From positions 110,634,605 to 110,698,604 of the forward strand of contig NC_092521.1 in the NCBI RefSeq assembly GCF_037038585.1: 64,000 nt of DNA, in the 5' to 3' direction. Every line of letters begins with the position of its first letter. Within the stretch, counting starts at the first letter, position 1. Shown here piece after piece: positions 24,246-36,938 of this stretch. This stretch comes from Patagioenas fasciata. Taxonomy: Eukaryota > Chordata > Aves > Columbiformes > Columbidae. The notes under the pieces were generated by a model. The model ran no database searches and was not told where the DNA came from. It saw nothing but the letters and a program-made list of their open reading frames with translations. Made by a program: the position numbers and the translations under genes.

Positions 24246-27200
24246 CAGCATTAGTCTCCCTTCCTCACTACTTCTCTTAGAATATTACTTTATTTAAAAA
24301 TTCAATACACAATAATCCAACAGGATGAGCTGAAATATTGTTAACTCAATACTGGACAGCATCAAAACTCTTTCCTCCCTCTAAGTCAGCTAACCCCCCG
24401 CCACGGGCAACTACTTCACTGACCCAGTGACATCGGCCATGCCATTTCTAATGCTGTGGAGACGTGCCTACCACCCATACTCAAAAACATTTGTGCTGCT
24501 TTATAAACATGCCACAGAGCCTGGGAAGGAAAGGATTAGAAACACGCAGGTTCTAGCATCTGGAATTTATCACCTCATTAAAATCTCCAGTGTGACTGTA
24601 GCTAACAACAGGAGGAAAAATAAACAGAGAAGACCTATCAGATTGGTCATTCATACCCAGGAATATGCTTCACCCTGCAATGAGGGAGACATTCACGATC
24701 ACTCTAATGAAACTATTTCCATCAGCAAAACGTAAGGCAGCCTTCCCTTTACTATGAAATCACAATTTAGAAGTGGAAAAAACAACTGGTGTATCTTAAG
24801 TGCTGCTGGCATCTGCCTACAGAGACAGTGATTTCACAATCTAATGCATTCACTATATTATTATTAACATTATTGCCAAGTAAGAGAAGTATCTTGACCA
24901 TCTCTTCCATCAACCACCAGCACTTCAGGTACAGCTACAATAAGACTGAGCTGGCTTATTTAATTGAGAGTGGGATGAGGATCTTTGTAGAGGATCAGAG
25001 TCAAGTCTGTTACGACAGCTTTAATTCTGAATTGCCTTCTGTGCATATACACAAGTAGATGTATGATCTATCTCTTTAAGCAAAGTCAGGGATAACTTGG
25101 CTCCCTGATTTTCCAAAGGATAAGAACTAGACTCCAATGACTAATTCCTTTCTCTGCTTCATATTTGTTTACTTATTCTTCCAGGCCACATAAATAAATG
25201 GTTTTTGCTGAAGCAGGAGAAAAGTATCAACTGACAATATCTTGTGACTAGGACACAGAGAAATGGTTGGTTTGGTTAGTGAAGTAAGCTAAGAGCAGTC
25301 TTGGAAATTTTCTGTGTCAACACTAGAAGAGTAATGTATGTCTCTAAAATTCCCGGGAAGCTTTACATGATGGCTTCTGATCTGAAATAAGCTATATCTT
25401 AAATTAACAGATTCACATAGCCGAGGTAGAAAAGTTTGGAAAATGATCAATTCCTCAGACCAGCCTTAAGAAACATGATTGAAATAAACTAAAGCTTACT
25501 GTTGAGCTATGAAGGCTAGAACAATTATGCCCACTGGAAATTTTGAACTACTTGGACAGAGACATGTATCATTAGTTCTATAACAGCAACGTCCAGCCTT
25601 CACCCTAGCTGTTAATACAGAAAGCATAACCAACAAGTTTTAAGAAAGCTTTAAGCAACATCTCTAGCAGCTTTTTCTTTTTAAAATAATTACACTAGAA
25701 GATGGATTGAATCAAAAGCTAAAAAAAAGCTTAAGCTCCAAAAGAACAGTCAAATCACTGGAAGTTTTACCCCCCAATCTAGCTGAATTTCCAGTATGCT
25801 TATTTTGGAACACTGATTTCTTATCCCATGTTCCTCTAACTTAGCAGACACAGCCTTATCTCTGTGTTTGGATGGCTGAAGTAGAGCCTTTACAGGAAAG
25901 ATTAACTCAGCTATCTTGCTTTTAAACTTCTGATAAAAGCAACAAACCATTTTATGTGACAGTCCACCTTGGACTCCTATTAGTCTGAGCAACTGAAAGA
26001 GAAGCAGGCACCTTCGAGGAGGATGTGCCTGCTCAGAAGAGATAAAGCATATGGACATGTCAGTCCAGGGATGCCTTGGTCTGAGTATGCCACACTAGGT
26101 ATGTGAATAGACACAGGATGTGGTATTTCTGAGCTGACAAGCCAGCCTTTTCTTTATAATACAAAGTGTCCCCAAGAGACACCTGACACACGGTCAGCAT
26201 AGGACTGAAATCACAGGGAAATGATTAAAAAGGATTGCATTGCTGGGTTTCATAAGTCTCCAAAGATAGCCTCAAGACCAAAGGACAGACTACATGTTAA
26301 CTGGGTAGAAAAAGCTTCTGTCAGAAAACCAGTGACAGAAAGGAATGGAAGCTATTGCAAACTTGTTTGACTAAATATATCTGCTTCTTTCCAATTGTTG
26401 CTCCAGAAATTGTAGGATAAAATAAAACCTGTTTCACTATAGCACATCCTAGTTCTAGATTTGCACAGAGCATATACTCTCAGGATAAAGTTACATATTA
26501 TGCCTTTAGATGATTTAACATCTAACCATATGCTAATGGATAAGATCCTATTCATACCTCCTCCCCCACAATATGCAGAATACTCCTTTTCCATTTCACC
26601 AGTGTTCGCCAAGAACTGTACCAAGCTGATTAAACACTGACTCAAATGTGCTGAAATGAACAGCTTTCTGTGGGATCAGCAAGTTGAATTTACTCATTGA
26701 AGGGTCAAACAAGTGCCAAAGCAATGGGACTTCATTGTGCCCTTCCTCCACCGTACAGGTGTGACAAGACAGCACAAGTAGGAAGCAGCTGAGATCCACA
26801 GTCAAAAGAAACTGAAATTGCAGAAGTAACAATGTAGGAAACCGCAGGCACCACAGACGTCAATGTCCTTCCTATCATTTTGGTGCAAGCCCCCTTTAAA
26901 CCTACTGGGCTCCTACGCACTTGAATACCCTCTCTTCCCTCTTTTCCACATTTCTTCACTTGTCACGTTATCTGTTCTTTGAGCTTTACCGTTCCCAAAT
27001 CGTTGTCTTAGTGTTCCTTTCTTCCCCACTTAAATTTATAATCGCAATAACAACAACAGCATTAATGTGACACTCATCACCATCGCAATCATCCCTGAGC
27101 ACAAATATCTTACCCCTTTTCCCCTTCCTTTTTCCATTTACTTACACTATCCAAGGGACTGACAATCGCAACATGCTCATACAATGACCCAGATAACAGG

Positions 27201-28965
27201 GTGCTGCAGTAAAAATCACACACAAAACTACTACTAACAGTCTTCTGATTGACCTGACATAGTGAATATACAACAGTCTTCCCTCCACATCAAAATGTCT
27301 CCCAAACCAACCAGCAACCCACCAACACCACAGCCCCTTCTACAACTTTCTTCCTGCCAATATTTATAGCTGTGTGCAATTACAATTAAATTTTGACAGA
27401 TCGTAAAATAAACACACCACACTTTTCTGGAAGATACTCCATTTCAGCACATGAAGAAAACTGCGAACTAGTTCCCAAAAATAAACGAATTAGAAAATAA
27501 TCTTGCATGCATCACATCTACTGCAGACAGCGAGCCTCCCCCTAGTACCCCTTGCTTTTGCAGCACTCAGTATGTATTTACCTGTGGCACAAAGAGCCTG
27601 AGCTAACACCCCATATTCAAGTAGCTACCCCTTTGTATTACAAAGGGAGACAAACATGGGCTGCAAAAGCGTGTGGGCAGAAACGTAAGCAGAACACCAA
27701 GGTGATGATGAATAACGCACTCCTGAATGTCAAGGTGCAGTGGGATTTTCATAATTTCATAACATCCTAGCTTCTTTCCCACGTTGCAGCAAAATAAAAT
27801 AAAATGTAGGTGGAACCAAAGTCCTGTTGCTATTAGCATGCAAAGAAAATGAATTTATTGAAATTCACCCATCTGTTCTGGCTGACCATTTATGAGTAAT
27901 TCTCAACATTTCTGTCACCTGAAAAAAAGACAGTGAGTTCTAGGCACAAACACTTCCTAAGCAGTTAATAGTCAGGATCACAGATGATTAAGACACACAG
28001 TGCTTCATCCTTTCAGTGAGCTTTGTTTCTTGCCTGGCTTCCTGGCTGCTTTTTGTCTCTAGCATTTCTCTCTTGTTTCTGGCAGATGAAGTAGAGGTGG
28101 AGAAGAAAATGGAGGAAAATTCTTGGGCAGCGTAAGGATTACAGTAATTTCCAATCCTTCAGCAAGGAAGAGCTTGCTCAGGGAACAGATGACCTAATGC
28201 TGCTACCTACTCCTCAACCTCACTTTATTTTTTTTAAACTCATGTTTACAGATGTTTGCAATCATAAAGTTACACAACCCAGGGACAAAGTTTAGTACAT
28301 TCATGTCCTTTCTGCCCCCAAATCCACAGGGAAGATACCTCCCACCCACACTTTTCCTTCACCTTTTTGGTGTTGCTGTGGGCAATTTCAAACAGAAAAC
28401 TGCAATTCAGAGAGATCCTCAGCCATGAACCAACAGGTCATTGACATATGATTCACACTCAAGCCTGATGTGAACACATATGCCACTTATTAAATGGACA
28501 GGTATGCCACAGATAACAAATCATCCAAACTCCCTAAATTAAACAACAGTATTAGCACAGGGACAAACTTACTGTCAAAGCATTCTTGGTATTCTGCTCG
28601 ATTACCTGCCCTTGCTCAAAACAAAGGGAGAACTGTCCTCACAGGGCTCTACTTATGTTTCCCTTCCAGTGTTCTGAAATAAGAGCTGTTTAAGATCTTG
28701 CACTTTTGTTTTCAAATTGGAAAGGTCACCTGGACTGTGTGGCAAAACGAGTCTACACTATTTTTAATAAGGAGAAAGGGAAAGAGATGGGACACGGTGA
28801 AGAAGGGAAAGTTTATTACACCTTCATTTTAAATTAGAAAAAGTCTCAGGGAAGTTATGGAAAAATATAATTAGCAAAAGGAAAGAACAACACTCTAAAA
28901 GCCTACAGATTCTAATTCTCTCTTCAGCACTAGAAAACTCAACAAGGGTAGTGATGACTACTTAC

Positions 28966-29024
28966 ATATAATATGTAGGATATAATCCTTCAAAGTACCA
29001 GCAATGCTTTTTGGCCTCTGTACA
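28966..29024 (-). CDS. VOPP1: VOPP1 exon 2: start of mature lumenal domain
   Basis: This 59 bp exon encodes CTEAKKHCWYFEGLYPTYY plus two bases of the next isoleucine codon. In the family this follows directly after the signal peptide. The acceptor TTTCTTTGTAG and donor AT|GTAAGTAG are both good. It opens at a codon boundary, so the missing exon 1 must end in phase 0. Together the four exons here give 456 bases, that is 151 residues and a stop. Adding a signal-peptide exon of about 21 codons gives the usual family length near 172. No in-frame start precedes it locally, so this is not the first exon. Confidence 0.96.
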
Positions 29025-32000
29025 CTACAAAGAAAGAAAAATATAATATTAATATTTACATAAGACAATGGATGATTATAAATACAAGCATAGAGTATTT
29101 ATAAATATCGTGACTTTGAGCAATTAGAGAAGGTTTCTATTGCCAAAGATTTCACAATCCAGACACACGCAACAACTAAGAAGTCAGTTTATTTGAATGG
29201 CAGCGTGCCACATTAGGATTCACACCCATCACATGGGGCTTTGTCTGCAGGGCCCCATAGCTTCCCATGATTCATCATCAAAGTCAGTAGATTCAGTGCA
29301 GACACAGGATCCCTGGAAGAACTGGTGTTTTAAAAGACCAGGGAGAACTTAATAGGCCGTTGTGGTTGTAGTTACTTAAGAGAACTCCACGGCATAAGCT
29401 ATGCATTATGACTATACAATAAATTAAATAATTGCAGTGAATGATTCATCTTTCTGGAAGTCTGTGGTGTGCAGAGCCAGGCTCAGAAAGGAGCAGAGTG
29501 GAGAACCCATCCATCCCATCTAGTTTTCCTACAGCTTGGAAATATCCCAAGTATTCATTAAAGTACAGGGGAAAGGAAACTGCTTTCTGCTGCCCAGCAG
29601 TATTGTTCTCTTTTGCAGATTGCCAGCATATCCTTCTTAAAGGATGATGACAGGCATTTTCTCAGTATGTGGCAACACGGGAAGCGCACATCGTTACACA
29701 TGCTACCAGCGTACAGACGGCAGCCCAGAGTACTAGCAGTGCTTAAAAAAAGAAAACCAGATGTCAGGCCCAAACTCTATATACAATGCACAAAATATTT
29801 CTGTGTAACCCGTTGACATCGCTAGCGTAAAATGCCGTCTTCATTGCAAATGTAGCTCCAGGAGCTCAGTCACAAGTCACGTTATCTGATCACACACAGC
29901 CAGGGCATTGTGGGACACCCTCCGCAGAGCAGCAAGGAGTATCTTGCTAAGGTTTTAGCAATAATTCCCTCTGCTGCTCACACCTGAAACCCCGTGTTGG
30001 AGAGCACTCAGCACACCGGTGGTGCTTGGATAATCCTTCATGTTCATTTGGCAGCTCACCTTTAAATAATAGCTCCTATAAGTTGATTAGCCTCCCCGAA
30101 TATCAGACTACTACATGAATCCAGTTAAGACAAAGACAAAGTGGTTTTAGATCCCCAACTCTCACTCCTCATGAATAAGAAAGGCTGCAAGCTCTTTAAT
30201 GAGTATCTGATGAGCTAAATCACAGACAGATCAATTACAGCCCATGAAGACAAACTGCTATGGATTACATTGTTACGAGTGGTACAGGACATAGGGGAGA
30301 AGGAGAAGACTTTTGATGCATGTGATCAGGCGTTTTCACTAATATGACAGGCTCACACCAGTCTTCAAGATGCACAAGCTTTAGCTTCTGTTGAAAGGAC
30401 TGGAGCTTTTCCCTCATGATAAACACTGTGGAAGCCTCATTCCACTCTCAAATCGATGCCCTGGTCCAGGCAGGATATGCAGGAGGGTTCCATAGCTGCT
30501 GCTGGAGCAAGTGGTGTTCAAAGATAAATCTCCACACTTGCCCTATTCCTCTTTTCCTTGCCCTCCTTCAAAGCTTCCAGCTGCTTAATGCTTCCTTATG
30601 AATATTTTCATCAGCTGGCTGTTTCGTCTTGCTCTAAATATGCCACGTTTCTCTCCATATCACCCTGCAAATGTATATGTATCGTAAACCCAGCAGGTCT
30701 GCTGCCAAGTCAGTGAAAAATACTTTGGCACTTCAACTTTGAAGGCTGCAGATCAGCAGGCCCTGGCTAAAATCCCGGTGCCTGCAGGTTGACCCTTTGG
30801 GAAGCTCCATTTCAGAATCCAGCCCGGGGTGTACATTGTTAAGTGTTTTTCCTTCCTGCTTTTCAACCAATATGAGTCACCATTTACCTCAACAGTCTTA
30901 AAGCCTTCGTCAGTCTCAAGCATTTTAATTGATGTTTTCCCAGCAATGTTTCTGAGCATGTGGAGCCTGTGTACCCTTTACAAGTGTAAAGGAGACATTT
31001 ATATTCAGCATTCATTCTGCTTGCCCTCCTCTCTGTGTTTTAATCCACTTTATGAGTTCTAAAATGCATTGGGAAGATTCCTCCTTCCCACATCTCCCAA
31101 GCTGTAAGATTTCTGTTCCTGCCTCATACTAATTCTCTGTTTCAGACAGCCAATATGCTTACTGTGATCATCTGCTCCAGCCCAGGAAAGTTTTGCCAGT
31201 TAACAGTTCTCTCTAGCTTACAGCACTTGGGTACCTGCACTAAAAATGCTTTGGTACGCAGACTTCGCTTTTATATGGGCCCCGAAACAGTAGGTACCAA
31301 ACCCAATTCTACCTTAACAACACAGCACTCTGAATACTGAATGGCAGTTGTCCGGCTCTCCTACAAGACAGACAAGCAAGTGGACCTCAAATGTGAGCAG
31401 CACAGCCAAATCTGATACACACAACATGTCAAACAGATTTGCATGCACAGGGCAAACTGTTCCTAGTTCCCGCTCAGTTTAAACACCTACCAATCTCCAT
31501 GGCAACTTTATATCAGTAAAGCCCGACACACAGCAGGTGGTTACTAACTACTGTCTCTATTGCTGGTTAAGCACATCTCACAAGAATTGACTGCTAAGAA
31601 TAAGACAGGGATGTCATTGCCTCTAAGGATTTGAGCCTCTTGAATAGTCGGGTACCAGAGAGATGAATGGCGTAGTCAGGCCACAGATTAGTTTTTCCCA
31701 TCCCATGCACATCCTCTGAAGCAGACTATGATCATCCAAGACCCACATTATTCTTCTGAGTGGTACTGGCCTCTCAGTTAAGCTGGTGGAGAGGAATACA
31801 AGCATGTGAGGGGATGTACACCATCAGCACCAGGCTCTCATCCTCACAGAGCCTTTAGAGGATGATGTCCTTGCAGCCATTTGAGACTATTTAAACCCTC
31901 AAGAAACCACAGCTGCAGCAACTCATGGCAGTCCACAAAACAGAAACAAAAGGAAGATAACTCCTGTTACTGCAACATGAAAGGACCTCAGACATCATGG

Positions 32001-35000
32001 TTAGTGCCCACTCCACTAGCTCCCGTATGAAGACAGGCTATACCCCAGAGTTTCTAACAAGGTCATGACTTAAAAAAGTCATTTATCCATTCATTAATAG
32101 CAAGAAACTGTGTTTATGGTTCTTAAACAAACTTCGGTACAACCCTGCTGATGCTTTCAGCTTTTCTAGAAGGACTCCACATTTTGCTCATAAAATTCCT
32201 CCTATGTCCTTTAAAATTTGTCACAGCTATAAAATATAAACACAAGACTACATTCATTTATTTTTTTTTAATAAATTATGCAGGTCTAATTGGGTGTGCA
32301 TATGTAATCTTTAGAGAATTAATGGTATGTGAATTAGCCAGATGCTTGAATACATTCTTTAAGATTGCACATTGGAAAAGAGAAAACACACAAGACTTGG
32401 GTTTGTTTGTTTGATTTTAAACAAATCAGCATCTGTCTTGTAGCCTGTTTTATTTGACAGACTGCAGCAATGTGAACTTGTAAGTCGTCCTTTTCTGTGG
32501 CCTCTATATTTATGCAGATTTCCTTTAAGAAAGGAAATGTGCTTCCTGCCACAGATTGAAAATGCAAATGCTAGTAAGAACGATAAAAAAGAGAAGTTAC
32601 TAAAACATTAACCAAAGACTGGTTTTGATCACACCATAAGATACAGAATGCAAGTACATATGTATGCACATGGTGTGGGGGAAGACAGTAGGCAGCCTGC
32701 TCACTGAATGTCGGATGGTACTCCACAGATCATTAGTTATGCTTTGGAGGATTTGCAGAAATACTATCTCTAGCGGGGATATTCTCCACATTGCAGATCA
32801 TTATCTTTCAGTCCACAGGATAGTAAAAAGAAAACAGATCGAATCAATTAATTACTCTTCACAATCGAGGGACTGGTGAATTCATGCCCAGTGCTTCTAT
32901 TGGATGTTTAGAAAATAATAATAATAAAGTAAAGACTATTACAGCCCCATCTGCAGATAGTAAATATTTTCCAATACAAGCACCATCCATTTTTGTTACA
33001 GATACCAATGGAAAAAAGCAGCCTGCTGTGGAGGGACACACTTGTTGAGGGCAGCAGGGAGGGTGATTTCTATCTGTATGCTGAAGGGACATTCAGAGTG
33101 AGTTTGTGACATCTCCTCAAAGCCAGATTCTGTAGGAAGCACAGGTCTGCTATTGATCACAAAGTCAATGAAACCCTATCAGTTAACAGCAGTAAAGGGT
33201 GTGGCTTTTTCTTTTTAACCAGACAAAAAGCTAGATGCTACACACAAATTCTATTATGTATTACAGTTATAAGGATCCAAATAGGTAGATTCAGAAGGGG
33301 GCAGGGGCAGGAAGTAGGAATTTAACTGAGTGATGTGCCATGCTGATATCACAGCTCCTAGCATTCTGGGATGACCCACTTAGTGACTGCTACCTCCCAT
33401 TCAGGTGGGTATATGCTATATGTTAGTAGGGTGCAAGCTGATCCAAATGTCATTCTTGTGGCTATAGGGTCTGCCAGGATTAATTCACAGATGATCAGGA
33501 AGAAAGAGTTAAAAGTATCTAAGACACGGAACAAGACCTCGTAATTTCTGAGCATCAAACAACCCTATTCCAACATGCACCCTCAACTCCATATTCCACA
33601 CAGCTAGCTCAAATTAGTACTTGTGGTAATAAAGACACATTTCTGACCATATGGCTCCACAGCATCTGAGAAACAACTGGCTACATTTGCTGCCTCTTAC
33701 AGAAAGCCTCTTGCAAAACTCGCTTGCACAAGTCTCTTCCAGTTTTATTGGTCACTGCACCTGGCAAGTACTTGGTGGAGCCCAGACAAAAGGATGAGAC
33801 AGTCTGCAGTGTAACTCCAGACTAAATAATCAGTTCCAGAGGGCACATTATTGGCTAGGAACCGCAATGTTTTATAGGATCCGGCCTTTAAAATTGTAAC
33901 AGTTTTCAGAACACTCTCCATTTCAGTGCCTAGACAAGAGCTGAAAGCATTATGAAATACAAGGTGCTCATTAGATATGGTGCACTGAAATCAGAAGGAC
34001 TTGGGCATGCTGCAAGTTTGAAAGATTGGATTTGCAGAGACAAGAATATGAGCATACTGTTCTTCCATAGACAAGAAAAGGGCAAAATATCATCCATTAG
34101 AGTTAAGAGACAACACATACTGAAACTGAAAAGTGCAGCCTAAGGGTGAAAACAATTTACTACAGAAAATACATTTTGCTTTAGCCTTGCTCAAATCCAT
34201 CAAAATTCATCCCTACCTCTTCCCTGGTGATGCTAGCAGCTGAGGGTAAAAGTAGCCCATCTCCAAACCATTCTAAGAAACTGAGCTTGCAAGCATACTC
34301 TTCACACAAGACAGAAGCAACCCTTACTAAAAACCAGTATCATGTTAAGGTATTTTTATTTACTAAGGTAGTCAGGAAACCGCAGGAAACTCTTGTATAG
34401 TAGGATGCTGATCCTTTACCAAGATTTCCCTCCCATGTAACAGTAAACAGAACAGATACTATTCCAGATACACAGTTACTTCATCAAGACAAAGATTACA
34501 AAGTCATATAACTCACAGTATAAAGAATTATTTTCATATATTTCAGAAGGAGTTCATTCTGGCCAGTCTTTCTGGTTGTTCTCCACGGAAAAAAAGGGGA
34601 TATTTCCCATATAGGATTCTTAAAAGAAGCAATTTTTCCACCTTGAATTAATCAGTGTGTGTTTGCAACAGCAAAAATTTTCAGCACAAGCAGCTAATTC
34701 TTATTAATACTTCTGGTGCTCAGAGCACATGCATTAATCATCATATTTTTATTTAGAATTCATGTGAGTTTAGCACTAGATAGCCTCCCATCTCAAAGCA
34801 TTACTTTACATTTAGATCTATTAACCTTTCCCACAAGAGAAATACAAATATCCCTTCCATGCGATTTCATTTCAGGAGGCTGACTTTTTTTTTGTCCCCC
34901 CTCCATTGTAGAGCAAATTGCAAATGCACTTCAGTTGCAGAACAATACTATTTCAATTTAATATAATCCTTTCATCAGTCTCCTAAGGGAAGAAAAAAAG

Positions 35001-36897
35001 GAAAAGCAAGAGATCCTTGTTTTTCGGAGCCCTCCCGCAGCAGGATGGGGCCCTTGCCCAGGGCGCCATCAGCACAGCGGACAGCGCCCTCCCACACACC
35101 CCACTGTGTAGAGCTCCACACCCTGTTCAACACACTTACTCCACATTGTAAAGCGGCTTGGTGTGATAAATCACCTATAGAAACCCTCACCCACATAGAT
35201 CACTTCACTCAGTTCTCATGTGCGTGCAGCAGTCACACCTGCTAAGTATTTCACAGCATATGGGAGTGTTAATATGAGCCATTAATAACAACAATTGACT
35301 GTCTTGGATGGAATAACCACATGCAGTCTTCAAAATGTTTGGGAAAGCATAGTTATGATAGTTATTGTTGTTATGTGAAATATCCAACTTCGTCAGAATG
35401 TCAAGCCAGATGCTTATGAAAGTACCAAGAGAAAAGGTTAGGACTTGCTTTACATTCTTATTTCTGCATCCATAAACTCAGAAACATTTGTACAAACATA
35501 GAAGCTGGAAGGTTTTAAACCTTTCTCGGGGGTCTGACCTTACACTTAAAGTTTTTGTGGCAGATCTGCAAGAAAGCATGAGGCATGCCACATACTGAAA
35601 GCATTTTCTCCCAAGAAAAGCAAAGAAGATTCCACATTCCACTGGAGTCTCTGCAGCTTTAAGGGGGTAGTGGTAGTCTTTTGTTCCAACTCGAAGGAAA
35701 CAGCTGCAACATTTTCCCAACTCCACAAGAACTGGTTGATCTATTTCAAATGATACTGTGCAGGTTCCACAGCTCCAAAATTTTATTTAGCTTCTGCAAT
35801 TATTTGTTACCTTTTATTTGTGCATGAGAAATAAAAGAAAGGTTATTATTTGCATTCTTTAACTACAGAATAAGTCATAAATCATCTTATAAAACAATCC
35901 ATAAAGTAGGGTGCATGGGGGGAAGGGATCATTTGGCAGGACTTGAAAGTAAGACCATGTGAAGAGTGAGGATATTTGCCATTTCCACCCTCAGTCTCAT
36001 TAGAAATAAAGCAAAACAAATGCTAGGTTTTACAAACAAAATGATTTGGTGATAGAATGATTTTACTTTTAAGCCTCTAATGAATGTAGGCAACACTTTC
36101 AGTGTCGCCATCAAGACACATATACCAAACTTGCTTTCCTTTGACTAAGAACGGGAAGTTTGGTTCATCTTCAGCCTGTACCCTAAGTAGCCACTTCTTC
36201 CTTGCAGGAGCTGATACTATCTAGAGCACTATTAACAGCAAAGTCTAGATTTGAGTTTCCCCCACTTTTATCTAAAACCACGCCAGCATTCATTCCCTTC
36301 AGTTCATGCTGAACTGGCAAATTTGCCTGTTTCCCATGTGTATTTAATTCTTCTGCTTTGCCATCCCAAGAATGAAAACAGCGTTTAAATTACCTAGTAC
36401 TTAAATCCTCAGAGGGCATCTTTCATCTCCCCTAATAATAAAGCAAAGCAAAGAAAGACTGAGCAAAGGAAGATGGATTCAGAAACCAATTTTCTCAGCC
36501 ATTTGCTGTACAGACAAGATCGGGGTAGTAGCAGCATTGTACTACAGATGCCAGCTAGTTAAACTATGACAGCCCATCCAAGACTCCAGGAAACTAGATT
36601 TCTTTGATGGTCACCAGGACTAAGGGCACTTGCTTTGGGAATTCCCAGGCTTTCTCCTGTTGGTGTTATACATCCTCCAGACGCTCATTTGTTCTGCAGA
36701 AAAAGAGCATGAGCTGACAGGACAGAGCACAAATGCATAATCACAGCAACTCTTGCTCCCATCCCTACTACCCTTGTTTTTCATTCTTGACACTTAATCC
36801 AGTGATGCACACTTTCCTCAGATTCTTCTTACAAGGAGTCATTGGAAAACAAAATATTATTTTAGTCAACTAAGATTTCATCCTTTTCAGTTTTCTG

Positions 36898-36938
36898 ATA
36901 TATATATATACATACATACATATATATATATATATATT
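36898..36938. repeat. (TA)n / (CATA)n microsatellite
   Basis: About 40 bases of alternating TA interrupted by three CATA units. This is a polymorphism-prone microsatellite in intron 1. Confidence 0.9.

Larger units (their letters stand above)
13755..28965 (-). other. VOPP1: VOPP1 intron, 15.2 kb
   Basis: Donor TATTATAT|GTAAGTAG at 28966 and acceptor TTTTTTCTGCAG at 13754. Three plus-strand CR1 fragments lie inside (13893, 19846 and 22955), with homopolymer A runs at 14886 and 17099. Outside these I recognise no exons or RNA genes. The longest open frames (plus 21383-21760, plus 21724-22110) overlap each other in different frames and show no family features. Confidence 0.8.

Noticed and set aside
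34700..34900. Possible MIR-like SINE remnant
   Set aside because: Only a short stretch (CTCCCATCTCAAAGCATTAC) looks similar. No tRNA-like promoter boxes or core were seen.
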